NCBI RefSeq assembly: GCF_002743055.1
Contig: NZ_PDYM01000005.1
Coordinates: forward strand, 1-64,000
Source of the DNA: Sporosarcina sp. P13
GTDB lineage: Bacteria > Bacillota > Bacilli > Bacillales_A > Planococcaceae
Reading direction: 5' to 3'
Length of the DNA stretch: 64,000 bases
Position 1 is the stretch's first letter. Each line of letters begins with the position of its first letter. This document shows positions 36,231 to 45,501 of this stretch, piece after piece. The notes beneath the pieces were generated by a model. That model saw only the letters and a list, made by a program, of their open reading frames with translations. It was not told where the DNA came from and did no database searches. The position numbers and the translations under genes were made by a program.

Positions 36231-37046
36231 TCAATTATTTTTCTGTAACGGTGAAATATCCTTTTCTTCTAGCAAGCCTATTTCAAGTAAACCTTTCAAG
36301 ATTCCATCATCGTCACAAGATGCGGTGATTACATCTGCTACTTCTTTTAATTCCGCAATCCCATTTTCCATTACAATCCCCGTACCTACCGATTGAATCA
36401 TTTGCATATCATTTAACCCGTCTCCAAATGCGTAGCTATTTTCGATTGGGATATTCAGATAGTCCAATATTTTTTGAATGCCTACTGCTTTAGACGCGCC
36501 ATCAGGAAGCATATCTACTGAACTCTCATCCCATCTAACAAACGAATATCCTTTGAATATATCCATATACTCTTCTGTTTCTTCAACATTACTATAAATC
36601 TGTACTTGATTAACGTCGGAATGTAAAAAAATGTTAGAGTCTACTGGAGGATACGGTATTTTCAATCGTGTCGTGCAGCCTATCACTAATGGGTGAGCCG
36701 CAACATTTGTCACAAATGACTCAAACGTGGCGTACGTTAAACCATGTCCATTTCTTTCGGCCACCTCAGTTAGTTGCTGAAGCACTTCCCGTTTTATTGG
36801 GTTTGAGTAAATTTCTTTACCTTCGAATACGACATGTTGACCATTCATCGATATATAAGAGTCAAATGATAATTCCTCCAGCAACCATTTAAACATCAAT
36901 GGTGCTCTTCCCGTACAGATTACTGTATAAACCCCTTTAACCTGTAATGCTTTCAACGCTTGCTTCGATGACTCCAAAATCGTCTTATCACGGCTCATTA
37001 ATGTGCCATCTAAATCAAAAAACACAATTTTCTTATTTGATACCAT
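36231..37046 (-). CDS. HAD-superfamily hydrolase, Cof type
   Basis: This 271-residue phosphatase has the HAD motifs: FFDLDGTL near 9 (nucleophile Asp), CTGRAP near 45, a lysine near 200 (SKAVGI) and FGDGLNDMQM near 220, with a C2-type cap in between. Cof-type members dephosphorylate sugar phosphates, flavin mononucleotide or pyridoxal phosphate; the substrate is unknown. ATG at 37046 follows GGGAG. Confidence 0.9.
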   Translation of the reverse strand: MVSNKKIVFFDLDGTLMSRDKTILESSKQALKALQVKGVYTVICTGRAPLMFKWLLEELSFDSYISMNGQHVVFEGKEIYSNPIKREVLQQLTEVAERNGHGLTYATFESFVTNVAAHPLVIGCTTRLKIPYPPVDSNIFLHSDVNQVQIYSNVEETEEYMDIFKGYSFVRWDESSVDMLPDGASKAVGIQKILDYLNIPIENSYAFGDGLNDMQMIQSVGTGIVMENGIAELKEVADVITASCDDDGILKGLLEIGLLEEKDISPLQKNN

Positions 37047-37180
37047 TTAAGATTCTCCCTTCTCGCCCTATTATCCTAGTAATTACGCTATCATTGACAA
37101 TGATACGCTATTTGTTATTATGATTGAATTCGTTTGTTCTTTTTCCAGACGACAAATACAACTACGTGGAGGTAATTATA

Positions 37181-37972
37181 ATGAATCACAACGAAGAACG
37201 TGTAAGCGGGGAAAACGTCACGGATTATTTACAGCGACCAACATTCACGAGTGTTGATGAAGAAAGACAATATAATAAACAGCGATTAGCTGGAGCCTTC
37301 AGATTATTTTCTCGTTTCGGCTTTACGGAGGGGGTAGCAGGTCATGCAACCTATCGGGATCCAGAATTCAAAGATCATATGTGGGTAAATCCTTACGGTA
37401 TCGCTTTCGGTAAGATCAAAGCATCGGATTTAGTTTTGGTTAATCCCGATGGAGAAGTAGTACAAGGTAAATACTCACTACATAAATCTGCACTCATGAT
37501 CCACTCGGCTATTCACGAAGCAAGACCTGACGTGATTGCTTCAGTTCACTTACACCCTTTATACGGTAAGACATGGGCATCGACAGGCCGATTAATCGAT
37601 CCATTAACGCAAGATGCTTGTGCTTTTTATAACGATCACTCCGTATTAGATGAATTTTCAGGGGTTGTTTATGAAGAAGATGAAGGTGTGAAAGTAGCAA
37701 ATGCATTAGCTGATAATAAAGCGATATTTTTAAAGAATCATGGCCCATTAACCGTTGGACAGTCTGTGGATTCTGCAGCATTCTGGTTCATCACACTTGA
37801 ACGTTCTTGCCAGGTTCAACTACTTGCAGAAGCCGCCGGTATTGTAAACCCAATTCCTGCTAAGTATGCAGCAAGTACAGCAAAACAAGTAGGTAGAGAA
37901 GCTGATGGATGGGAAAACTTCCAGCCATTGTGGGAGAAAATTGTCGGCGATGAACCAGACTTTCTCGATTGA
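37181..37972 (+). CDS. Class II aldolase/adducin family protein
   Basis: The 263-residue protein has the class II aldolase fold with zinc-binding histidines in SVHLHPLYGKTW near 125 and KNHGPLTVG near 185, and a GVAGHATYRDP loop near 50. Members include fuculose-phosphate aldolase, 3-oxotetronate 4-phosphate decarboxylase and uncharacterised adducin-like enzymes; the size and the lack of a kinase next to it argue for the last group. ATG at 37181 follows GGAGG. It sits 2.4 kb from the acid-sugar operon but with other genes between. Confidence 0.85.
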   Translation: MNHNEERVSGENVTDYLQRPTFTSVDEERQYNKQRLAGAFRLFSRFGFTEGVAGHATYRDPEFKDHMWVNPYGIAFGKIKASDLVLVNPDGEVVQGKYSLHKSALMIHSAIHEARPDVIASVHLHPLYGKTWASTGRLIDPLTQDACAFYNDHSVLDEFSGVVYEEDEGVKVANALADNKAIFLKNHGPLTVGQSVDSAAFWFITLERSCQVQLLAEAAGIVNPIPAKYAASTAKQVGREADGWENFQPLWEKIVGDEPDFLD

Positions 37973-37997
37973 TAGGTTAAAATGAAACTACTCGACA

Positions 37998-38035
37998 AAA
38001 AAGCGATTATTTCCTCGGAAATAATCGCTTTTTTG
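37998..38035 (+). terminator. Intrinsic terminator of the class II aldolase gene
   Basis: AAGCGATTATTTCC and GGAAATAATCGCTT form a perfect hairpin followed by TTTTTGTC. Confidence 0.9.
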
Positions 38036-38147
38036 TCTTTATTCATCTGCATAACCATTGCGCTGTTACGAAGATTAACAGATTGCGCCGAATACATTGG
38101 TTTTTCATGCTACAATAAGATTAGATACTAAGAAGGGTGGACTTGTA

Positions 38148-38339
38148 TTGAATAAGAAATTGTCTATCTATTTACTTATGTTAGCAATCGGTTTTACACT
38201 TTTAATTTTAGCAATCATACTCGATCTTCCGGAAAAACTACAGTGGCTATTTTTAGCGATTGCAATTATATTAAACGTCACTAGCGCTGTTGCCGCTATG
38301 AGAATCGGCTTACGAGAAATGAAACCCGATAAACGATAA
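38148..38339 (+). CDS. Small membrane protein, 63 residues
   Basis: Two hydrophobic helices (about 6-25 and 32-50) are joined by a short loop LPEKLQW, and the tail is basic (REMKPDKR). The TTG start at 38148 lies after AAGGGTGG. The family is not recognised. A terminator follows. Confidence 0.65.
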   Translation: MNKKLSIYLLMLAIGFTLLILAIILDLPEKLQWLFLAIAIILNVTSAVAAMRIGLREMKPDKR

Positions 38340-38360
38340 GTTAATTCGTCAGCGAAATAA

Positions 38361-38393
38361 ACAAGTCAGTGGCTACTGAAGCCACTGACTTGT
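38361..38393. terminator. Bidirectional terminator
   Basis: ACAAGTCAGTGGC and GCCACTGACTTGT form a 13-bp hairpin with short T/A flanks between the convergent small membrane gene and the YcxB-like gene. Confidence 0.8.
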
Positions 38394-38906
38394 TTATAGT
38401 TTAATTCTTTTTTCTACGTAAGCCTTTAAACCATCTGCCGAATATACGTGACGCTTCGGCAATATGTATGCACTCACTGTACTTGTGTATATGTAAATAT
38501 AATCTGCGTCCTCTATCATACGCTGTATACCACCCCACTGTACCTGCGTCTCGCCCATTGAGGTCTTATCTGAAATACCAGCCTTATTCATCTTCATAGA
38601 ATGTTCGCCGATCAGCCCTTCATTTTTCCCTTCTTTCAACATCTTACGCACTTGTCTTGTAATGTGGAAATAGAAGTATTTTGGATAAAGAATTATCCAT
38701 AAAATCGCAGTCAATCCGAAAGCAATAAACAAAGGCCCTCTTGCCATATCCGTAAAAACGGATAAGAAATAGGCAAACAAGAAGAATATTAGGGGGGATA
38801 CAAAACGTTGCCACTGCAATGAATGCTTACCTACTTTTGAATTTTTGACATGATATAAATTAAAAGCCACGACATCTTCTTCTGTTAACTCATACTCAAA
38901 TTCCAT
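38394..38906 (-). CDS. YcxB-family membrane protein
   Basis: The 170-residue protein starts with a YcxB-like N-terminal strand-helix (MEFEYELTEEDVVAFNLYH), has two membrane helices (about 32-75) and a cytoplasmic C-terminal domain ending YILPKRHVY...VEKRI, typical of the YcxB-like fold. Function unknown. It overlaps the end of the phosphatase gene by 11 bases and is the last gene of a likely four-gene operon beginning with the LOV-STAS sensor. Confidence 0.82.
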   Translation of the reverse strand: MEFEYELTEEDVVAFNLYHVKNSKVGKHSLQWQRFVSPLIFFLFAYFLSVFTDMARGPLFIAFGLTAILWIILYPKYFYFHITRQVRKMLKEGKNEGLIGEHSMKMNKAGISDKTSMGETQVQWGGIQRMIEDADYIYIYTSTVSAYILPKRHVYSADGLKAYVEKRIKL

Positions 38907-39480
38907 CTGGTCCCCCTGCTAAATGAGACGTATCATTCAATAAGGAACAACTTTTGTTCTCCACATCTATTACAGTCAATGACGTATTATCAATTGTTAC
39001 CGCATATTTTTGATCTTCCAGTAACGCAACGATGATTCGTTTAAGAAAGCTACCATGACTGACAACGAGAATTCGTTGATCTGGATTCAAGCGGACTTGA
39101 TTCGCTACAAATTCAAGACCTCTAGCTATGACACTTTCTTCTGTTTCGCATTGCAAATCTAGCTCCCGCCACTTCGGCCCCCATTTTTGCTGACGTTCTT
39201 GCTCTGTCGTTCCTTCGATTAACCCACCACTTCTCTCACGCAGGCGTTCATCTTCTATCACTTCCACATTTAACTGCTTCGCAAGCAAATCCGCTGTTTG
39301 TCTTGCACGAGTCATTGGACTAGTGTAAATAATATCCCAATCTTCACCAGCAAGGCGCCATGCCAACTTTTCAGCAGTTAACATTCCTTCATCATCCAGT
39401 GGAATGTTTGAACTTCCTTGTGCACGTCCTTCTTTATTCCACGCAGTCACGCCATGTCGAACAAAGCCGATAATAGTCAA
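38896..39480 (-). CDS. Histidine phosphatase family protein (phosphoglycerate mutase-like)
   Basis: The 194-residue protein has the phosphohistidine motif RHGVTAWN near 8, a catalytic Glu region (RLRERSGGLIEG) and the second His in VVSHGSFLKR near 145. It may be a phosphatase for small phosphorylated metabolites; true mutase activity is unlikely by size and type. TTG at 39480 lies after AGGGGTGG; the upstream GTG overlaps that site. Only 21 nt separate it from the pentapeptide-repeat gene. Confidence 0.88.
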   Translation of the reverse strand: MTIIGFVRHGVTAWNKEGRAQGSSNIPLDDEGMLTAEKLAWRLAGEDWDIIYTSPMTRARQTADLLAKQLNVEVIEDERLRERSGGLIEGTTEQERQQKWGPKWRELDLQCETEESVIARGLEFVANQVRLNPDQRILVVSHGSFLKRIIVALLEDQKYAVTIDNTSLTVIDVENKSCSLLNDTSHLAGGPDGI

Positions 39481-39501
39481 TGAAACCACCCCTATATAAT
39501 T

Positions 39502-40140
39502 TTACTCATCCCTTATATCTAGTCCTATCATGGATGCAAACTGAATAGCTTGTCGTGTAGATACGATACAACCGTCTAAATCCTTAATAGAAACGGTCAA
39601 ACTATCAAATTCAGAAGTTTTTATTTCTACATTTTTCAAAGGTGTCTCATCAAAACTAGCTTGATCGAGTGTACATTCCACAAAACGCGTTTGCTTCATT
39701 TTACAATCATAAAAATCTGCGTCTTTCAGCTGACACCCGTGAAATTGTAAACGCTCCCATTTATTATGAACAAATGCACTTAGATTACCAATGCATTGAT
39801 CAAACAATACATCTGTGAACCTAGCATCTGTAAAATTCACACCAAGCATTTTGCAGTTATGAAAGCTGGCTCGATGAATACTAACTCCTGTTAAATCCGA
39901 ATTAGAAAAGTCACAGTTCTCAAAACGCACATCTGTAATGAACAAGCCTGGTAATGAAGCATGCTGAAAACTAGAGTTTTTAATGAAAGTATTTGTTAGA
40001 TGGACGCGCTCTACCGTTTCACCATCAATTCTTGAGTCGACTATCTTACAATTTTGTAAGATAGGATCTTCCTGATTTAATAATTCTTGCAAAGTAGCAA
40101 GTGTTAATTGCTCCGAAACCTTTGGTTGATTCAATTTCAT
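39502..40140 (-). CDS. Pentapeptide-repeat protein
   Basis: The 212-residue protein is largely made of pentapeptide repeats with a central F or L, such as FENCDFSNSDLTGVSIHRAS and FTDARFTDVLFDQC (about 40-185), which fold into a right-handed beta helix. A helical N-terminus (QLTLATLQELLNQE) precedes them. Such proteins can mimic DNA or serve as scaffolds; no specific role is evident. ATG at 40140 follows AAAGGCGG. It lies 46 nt behind the LOV-STAS gene. Confidence 0.88.
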   Translation of the reverse strand: MKLNQPKVSEQLTLATLQELLNQEDPILQNCKIVDSRIDGETVERVHLTNTFIKNSSFQHASLPGLFITDVRFENCDFSNSDLTGVSIHRASFHNCKMLGVNFTDARFTDVLFDQCIGNLSAFVHNKWERLQFHGCQLKDADFYDCKMKQTRFVECTLDQASFDETPLKNVEIKTSEFDSLTVSIKDLDGCIVSTRQAIQFASMIGLDIRDE

Positions 40141-40186
40141 GAAAATCCGCCTTTCTAACAAACGGTGGTTACATAAAAAATTATAT

Positions 40187-40981
40187 TTATAACATTTTCT
40201 TAGCTTGAATATATTGAATCGCTTGCTGGACACTAGCAAACGTTGTCAAATATTGATTGTATTCTTTAGACATCGCTAACTTGCGTGCAATAATTGGTGA
40301 TACACCTGTTATATAAAGACGGCTACCCATTAGCTGTAGAACTTCTTTTATTTCAAAAAAACGATAAATAGGGGTTTCTTCTTGCCAATGTAAACCTGTA
40401 ATATCAATCATTACATGATCAATATCTTGCGCATGGACATAGTCACTTAACTTCATAATCAACAGGTTAAAGCGTTCTTCACTCATTTGCCCGATTAACG
40501 AAACTGCGGCCAGGTTATCGAATATTTTCATAATAGGTAACATTAGCTGCTCTATTTCTAAGTCTTTCGTATGTAATTCTTCAATTTGTCTGTATTGTAC
40601 AGAAACGTCGGTCAGCGTACCAATAAAATAAGTTGCCTTCTCTATTGTAATCGGCCGAATACTAAGACGGTTCCAAAATAGCTTGCCATCTTTTTTATAA
40701 TTTTTCATCACAATAGTAATAGGTTGTTTTTCCGCAATGGCCCTTCTAACTTGCATTATAGCAGCCTTATCTGTTTCTTCCCCTTGAAGGAATCTACAAT
40801 TACGTCCCATTACCTCCTGACGCGTATAGCCAGTCAGTGTTCCAAATACTTTATTCGTATGAATAATAGGATTATCCTCTCGTGAAGGATCGGTTACCAA
40901 CGCTCCAACTCTACTACCATCAAGCATCGCTTCTATTAATTGTCTTTGAACGGTCTCTGTTAATTGTTTAATATAGCTCAC
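40187..40981 (-). CDS. ytvA: LOV-STAS blue-light photoreceptor (YtvA-like)
   Basis: The 264-residue protein has an N-terminal LOV/PAS domain with the flavin-binding motif GRNCRFLQG, placing the photoactive cysteine at residue 62 as in YtvA of Bacillus subtilis, plus NYKKDGKLFWNRLSI for the rest of the flavin pocket. A linker helix (about 125-150) leads to a C-terminal STAS domain (HVMIDITGLHWQ, GSRLYITGVSP). YtvA senses blue light through FMN and raises the sigma-B general stress response via the stressosome. ATG at 40981 has a weak site. It is the first gene of a probable operon with a pentapeptide-repeat gene. Confidence 0.92.
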   Translation of the reverse strand: MSYIKQLTETVQRQLIEAMLDGSRVGALVTDPSREDNPIIHTNKVFGTLTGYTRQEVMGRNCRFLQGEETDKAAIMQVRRAIAEKQPITIVMKNYKKDGKLFWNRLSIRPITIEKATYFIGTLTDVSVQYRQIEELHTKDLEIEQLMLPIMKIFDNLAAVSLIGQMSEERFNLLIMKLSDYVHAQDIDHVMIDITGLHWQEETPIYRFFEIKEVLQLMGSRLYITGVSPIIARKLAMSKEYNQYLTTFASVQQAIQYIQAKKML

Positions 40982-41274
40982 ACCCTAACGTTTCAAATAC
41001 CCTCTCTATCGTAGCATATTCTTAGTCATATTGTATAAAAGATTAGAATGGACTGTCACGCTATATAATCTTAAATCCTATTCTTTTTTCATACATTTTC
41101 AAAAAATTCTCTGACGTTAATATTTCGCTCGGGGATTTTTAATTTCACTTTATACGAGTTGGTTTCATCTTCACAAATATAATAAAGGGGCCGGGATATT
41201 ACTAGAAAATAGTCCGTTTTCCTACGCTTCTGTATAATAAAAAAGATACATTTATAAATACGTAGTCAAAAAGA
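40982..41274. other. Gene-free stretch upstream of the LOV-STAS gene
   Basis: No coding potential, RNA family or convincing operator is seen here. A TATAAT lies on the plus strand near 41231 without a good -35. No sigma-B consensus was found before the LOV-STAS gene, although GGGTAT occurs near 41000 on the minus strand. Confidence 0.5.
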
Positions 41275-41308
41275 AAAGTGCATGAAGGCGAATTGCTTCA
41301 TGCACTTT
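41275..41308 (-). terminator. Intrinsic terminator of the YusW-like gene
   Basis: AAAGTGCATGAAG and CTTCATGCACTTT enclose a short loop, and the minus strand continues TTCTTTTTG. Confidence 0.85.
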
Positions 41309-41332
41309 AGAGTCTTTGGTCCTATCTTTTCA

Positions 41333-41851
41333 TTATTTCCGATCTTCTACATCTAGTTTACTTCCATCATTAAAATGAATTTCCAATTCAAACTTTTCAT
41401 AATTAGATTCCAAGCCAAAAGCTTTTAGTACTTGATCAATTGCTTCTTCATTTGTACTATCTTTCGTTAACTGCAATTGTTGAATTTTCGGGTATAGTTC
41501 ATCGAACGCTTCTTGTCCTTTTAGGTGGACGCTGTTCAATTCGTCTTCAACTTTCGCTTCCAACGGTTCATTATTGTCTTGCTCAATTTCCGCTTCGTAC
41601 TCTATGTCTTTACCATACGAAACATCAACATCGATTTCCTTAAATGAAAGTTTGTCCATGTCTGCTTTCATTTTGTCTGTTGTTGCATCTGTTGTCTGTG
41701 TTGTTGTACTTTCCACAGAAGCATTCGTGTCTGCAGGCTGTTCTGCTGGTGCCAATGGTGTTGGAACATCAACCGGTTCTTTCGTATTGTTTCCGCATCC
41801 CGCAAGGCCAATAGCCAGAACTGATACAGTAGTCATCAATAATCGTTTCAT
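41333..41851 (-). CDS. YusW-like lipoprotein
   Basis: The 172-residue protein has a lipoprotein signal peptide with lipobox LAGC (Cys 19), a Thr/Ala/Pro-rich linker (about 25-60) and a C-terminal domain with two similar beta-rich halves (ending YEKFELEIHFNDGSKLDVE), as in the YusW family. It is anchored outside the cell membrane. Function unknown. It is monocistronic. Confidence 0.8.
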   Translation of the reverse strand: MKRLLMTTVSVLAIGLAGCGNNTKEPVDVPTPLAPAEQPADTNASVESTTTQTTDATTDKMKADMDKLSFKEIDVDVSYGKDIEYEAEIEQDNNEPLEAKVEDELNSVHLKGQEAFDELYPKIQQLQLTKDSTNEEAIDQVLKAFGLESNYEKFELEIHFNDGSKLDVEDRK

Positions 41852-41965
41852 TCAATATTCCTCCCTTTACATGTGATTCCTTCTATAGTTTACCCAATCC
41901 TCTATTTTTTAATCGATTAGTTTTATTTCATAAAGGGTATATTGATTGGTAAAGGAGTGATTCGC

Positions 41966-42859
41966 GTGAATAATTATGATGAACTATTTGCTTTAGAAAC
42001 AATAGATGCGATTGAATCAGCAGTGCAAGTAGATGGAAATTTACGTCGGGCTCATGCGATGGGAGTCGCTTTTGATGCGATTTTTAAGCCTACAGAAGCG
42101 GCCATTCCTTGGACAACTGCCGCGCATTTGCAAAAACAGGAAGTACAGGCAATTGTACGTTTTTCACATAGTTCGCCAAGCGTGGATCCAAGTAAAAGAC
42201 TAAACCCTGTTAAAGGAATGGCTGTCCGCTTTGAACTGCCTGGTGGTAACTTTACAAATCTAGTAATGGTGAATATACCGATTTTCATCAGCAAGACCCC
42301 CGAAGCATTTACCCGTTTAATACGTTCTTTCGATAAAGACGCAAGCTCTTGGAGCGAACGAATAGATTCAATACTACATGACACAAATTATACAGCTTTC
42401 GCTACAATCTTAAAAAAATTGAAACCTTTTCAAAACTTTGAGACTCATCATTATTATGCAATTCATGCTTACGTACTTGTGAATAAAGAAAAGCACAAGC
42501 AAGCTGTTCGCTTTGAGTGGCAACCGCTTCCTATAAATGATCGTAAAGTTGAAGCTAGTTCAATGGAGAATGAGTTGATCAAAAAGGTAGAGCAACAAAC
42601 AGTGCAGTTTCGATTGCTCGTACAATTAGCTGAACCTGGTGATCCGACTGATGATCCAACAAAAGCATGGCCAAATGATCGCAGAAAGATTGAAGCCGGT
42701 ATACTGACATTGACTTCCGTTCGAGCCGACAACGCAGAAAGTATTGTATTTGATCCGACAGTTACTACAGCCGGACTGGAAAGTAGCGATGACCCTATAC
42801 TACGTTTTCGTTCAGCAGCGTATGAAGAGTCAGCTAGACGACGAAGAGCGATACAATAA
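41966..42859 (+). CDS. Catalase-related heme peroxidase (small catalase)
   Basis: The 297-residue protein matches the catalase core in short form: RRAHAMGVAFDAIF near 25 with the distal histidine, the KGMAVRFELPGG strand, the IPIFISKTPEAF loop, and FDPTVTTAGLESSDDPILRFRSAAY with the likely heme-ligand tyrosine near 285. It is much shorter than full catalases (about 480 residues or more) and fits the small catalase-like peroxidase group (SrpA-like). GTG at 41966 follows AAGGAG. The motif RFSHSSPSVD replaces the usual RFSTV, so substrate preference is uncertain. Confidence 0.85.
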   Translation: MNNYDELFALETIDAIESAVQVDGNLRRAHAMGVAFDAIFKPTEAAIPWTTAAHLQKQEVQAIVRFSHSSPSVDPSKRLNPVKGMAVRFELPGGNFTNLVMVNIPIFISKTPEAFTRLIRSFDKDASSWSERIDSILHDTNYTAFATILKKLKPFQNFETHHYYAIHAYVLVNKEKHKQAVRFEWQPLPINDRKVEASSMENELIKKVEQQTVQFRLLVQLAEPGDPTDDPTKAWPNDRRKIEAGILTLTSVRADNAESIVFDPTVTTAGLESSDDPILRFRSAAYEESARRRRAIQ

Positions 42860-43148
42860 TCATTACCAATACCAGAACTTACACTTGCCGAATTTAATAA
42901 ATATACTAAAATTCATCTGAAACTAGTTACACTCTATTTTAAATACTCAAACGATCTTTCTAGTATAGCTACAGATTACTTTTCAAGTTAACAAGCATAG
43001 TTCAAACTTGATTTTTTCATTACGTTATTGTTATTATTTAAAAGGTGTCAATTCAACTAATGTGCGTATAAACCATTCTATTAGAATGAGTATTGGCTAG
43101 GATTTCTGGCGTAAGGGGTTGACTACTCACTAGAAGGAGCTGATGTGT
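42860..43148. other. Gene-free stretch before the NCS1 permease
   Basis: About 290 nt with low GC content and no open frame of interest. I see no known riboswitch. The permease ribosome binding site (AGAAGGAG) lies at its right end. Confidence 0.5.
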
Positions 43149-44552
43149 ATGACTACAGAAAAGAACTTGGTGTTTGAAGATTCGGAAGATGAAGTGGTTA
43201 AAGATTATTCATTAGATCGTGTACCAATCGAAGATCGCAATAAAAGTTGGCTGAGCATTACGAACATCACGTTTGGAATCGCAACTGCCATCTTTTATTT
43301 TCAGATGGGGAGCGTCATGGCCTTACAGTTCGGAGCACCGAATGCTATCGTTTCGGCCATTTATGCGATTATTGTGGCGGGACTTCTCGGTACCGTCATT
43401 GCCTATTTATCGGCAAAGTCTGGTATGAATGTAAACCTATTATCACGGGGTGGTGGCTTCGGCTATATCGGCTCATCTCTTACTTCACTGATTTACGCCT
43501 CGAACTTTATTATGTATTGCGCGTTCGAAGGTCTGATTCTAGTATCTGCAGTACACCATTTCCTACCGGACTTTCCTAAATGGATTTTAATTGTGGTATT
43601 CGGCACTATCATTATTCCACTTAATTGGTTCGGAATTGAGCAGCTAGACAAGCTTCAGAAATGGTCTATGCCTATTTTTCTTATCTTCCTTGTTACAGCG
43701 ATTGTCCTATCCATTATTAAACCACCTCTCTATACTGGATCTGTTTTCTCCTATATGCCTGAAGGCGTAACATTCGGTGGGACAGCATTGCTGTTTTGCA
43801 TCGGAATGCATAACGGAATCATCGGGTTGACCGCATTACTCGCTTCTGATTATGCGCGTTTCCTAAAGCCAAAAGACCGAAAATATGGGTCTATTGCGAT
43901 TGGGTTTATACCACAGGTTTTCTGTTACGGCGTGATGGGTGGTCTCGGAATTTGGTTCGGCGTACGTTTCCTTGAAAAAGATCCTGGCGTTTATATCGTT
44001 CTATTGCTAGGTATTGGAGGAGCACTATTTACGATGTTGACGCAATTACGGATCAACGTCACAAATATTTATAGTAGTTCATTATCACTTTCCAATTTTT
44101 TCGAGAATGTTCTCCGCTTTACACCTGGACGAAGATTTTGGGTTGTCGTTTCTGCTTTCTCCGCAATCGCTCTGATGTTGGGTGGAATAGTAGATCACTT
44201 GGATAAAGTCATGACCTTCCAAGGTGTATTCTTATTTTCATGGGCCGCAATTTTAGTGACTGATGCTTTAGTCGTTAAAAAATGGTTAAAGATTGGTCCG
44301 ACATATTATGTAGCTAGACAGGAATATTTATATAAATGGAATCCTGTAGGCGTCGTTTCGTTACTAGTCGCCAGTACATTTGGTACGATAGCCGCATCAG
44401 GAATCCTCGGTGTATTCTTACAATCTACCGCTGCATTTTTTGCCGCTTTGCTTGCTGCATTATTGACAGTTGTGATAGCTATTTATACAAAAGGTGCATA
44501 CTATTTGGAACGCGAACCGAAAGATATTACAGCCGATGATCGACTCGGGTAA
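43149..44552 (+). CDS. NCS1-family nucleobase or allantoin permease
   Basis: The 467-residue integral membrane protein has about 12 helices and the nucleobase:cation symporter-1 pattern, with the DRNKSWLSITNITFGIATA segment near 28, GGGFGYIGSS near 100 and NWFGIEQLDKLQKWS near 160. It resembles CodB/PurP-like cytosine or purine permeases. The substrate cannot be fixed. ATG at 43149 follows AAGGAG; two codons upstream is an alternative. Together with a molybdenum hydroxylase operon further right it could belong to purine or pyrimidine use, which is inference. Confidence 0.87.
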   Translation: MTTEKNLVFEDSEDEVVKDYSLDRVPIEDRNKSWLSITNITFGIATAIFYFQMGSVMALQFGAPNAIVSAIYAIIVAGLLGTVIAYLSAKSGMNVNLLSRGGGFGYIGSSLTSLIYASNFIMYCAFEGLILVSAVHHFLPDFPKWILIVVFGTIIIPLNWFGIEQLDKLQKWSMPIFLIFLVTAIVLSIIKPPLYTGSVFSYMPEGVTFGGTALLFCIGMHNGIIGLTALLASDYARFLKPKDRKYGSIAIGFIPQVFCYGVMGGLGIWFGVRFLEKDPGVYIVLLLGIGGALFTMLTQLRINVTNIYSSSLSLSNFFENVLRFTPGRRFWVVVSAFSAIALMLGGIVDHLDKVMTFQGVFLFSWAAILVTDALVVKKWLKIGPTYYVARQEYLYKWNPVGVVSLLVASTFGTIAASGILGVFLQSTAAFFAALLAALLTVVIAIYTKGAYYLEREPKDITADDRLG

Positions 44553-44589
44553 TCTAAGAAATGAATATAAGAGTAATTGGTATTAATAA

Positions 44590-44618
44590 AGCCGTCACCC
44601 AAATAGGGTGACGGCTAT
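44590..44618. terminator. Terminator between the NCS1 permease and the flavin reductase gene
   Basis: AGCCGTCACCC and GGGTGACGGCT form an 11-bp hairpin followed by ATTTCTG; a short A-run on the other side could let it act on both convergent genes. Confidence 0.8.
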
Positions 44619-44633
44619 TTCTGTGTGATTAAA

Positions 44634-45146
44634 TTACGCTTTATCGTCCTGCCCATAAAATACCGGTGGCACAGATCCAAACACTCTGCGGTGATAAAGC
44701 ATTGGATCTTTCTGTTTGTCAATTTGAAGATCCACCACTTCTCCGATAATAATCGTGTGATCTCCCGCTTCTATCGTTTGGAACGTTTTACATTCAAATA
44801 CACCAAATGCATCTTCAATAATCGGCACACCACGATCAGACAATTCCCACTTACATGTGGAGAAACGATCTTCTACACGACTAGCAAACGTGCTGCAAAG
44901 TTCTTGTTGATCTCCTGCAAGCACATGCACTGCGAACTTTCCGCCTTCCGTAAACGCTTTAATAGAAGAAACTCTATGATCAATAGACCACAATAGGAGC
45001 ATCGGGTCTAACGAAACCGAAGCGAATGAATTGACCGTTAATCCAACAGGCGTTCCATCTTCTGTGACAGCAGTCACTACAGTTACTCCCGTTGGATAGT
45101 TTCCCATAATTTCTTTGAATAAATTTTGTTGTTCATCTTTTTTCAT
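44634..45146 (-). CDS. Flavin reductase family protein
   Basis: The 170-residue protein has the flavin reductase-like split-barrel: NYPTGVTVVTAVTEDGTPVGLTVNSFASVSLDPMLLL near the start, HVLAGDQQELCSTFA in the middle, and GDHTIIIGEVVDLQ. It should reduce FMN or FAD with NAD(P)H to feed a partner monooxygenase, but none is encoded next to it. ATG at 45146 follows GGAGAG. Confidence 0.87.
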   Translation of the reverse strand: MKKDEQQNLFKEIMGNYPTGVTVVTAVTEDGTPVGLTVNSFASVSLDPMLLLWSIDHRVSSIKAFTEGGKFAVHVLAGDQQELCSTFASRVEDRFSTCKWELSDRGVPIIEDAFGVFECKTFQTIEAGDHTIIIGEVVDLQIDKQKDPMLYHRRVFGSVPPVFYGQDDKA

Positions 45147-45501
45147 AAGCCATTCTCTCCTTTATTAATAGGCTATATCCGAGTTACAAATCTAGTCTGC
45201 ATTCCCTTCCACTAGCCGTTGCTTACTCTATCATAGCACTTCTGCCATCTTTCTTCATTTTTCTCAGCTTCTACTCAACTTTTCTTTCAGTATATTCACA
45301 ATGCGGCACAATGAGTGACATTGCTAGCGATAACTTTGACCATTCTGATCTCTACTTCATAAACGGCGGCGGTATTAAATTATGGCAATACAGAGATAGA
45401 GCGATTGTGATGTTACTATTTTACATTGATCATTTATTAAGGGATACTAGGTATATGACCAATAGCACGCGCTAGTGTACAAAAACCTGGAGTTGATTTA
45501 A
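45147..45501. other. Intergenic region between divergent flavin reductase and TetR genes
   Basis: About 355 nt without a gene. It must contain the promoters of both divergent genes. A short inverted repeat AGC-N4-GCT near 45465 is a weak operator candidate. No known RNA element is recognised. Confidence 0.45.
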
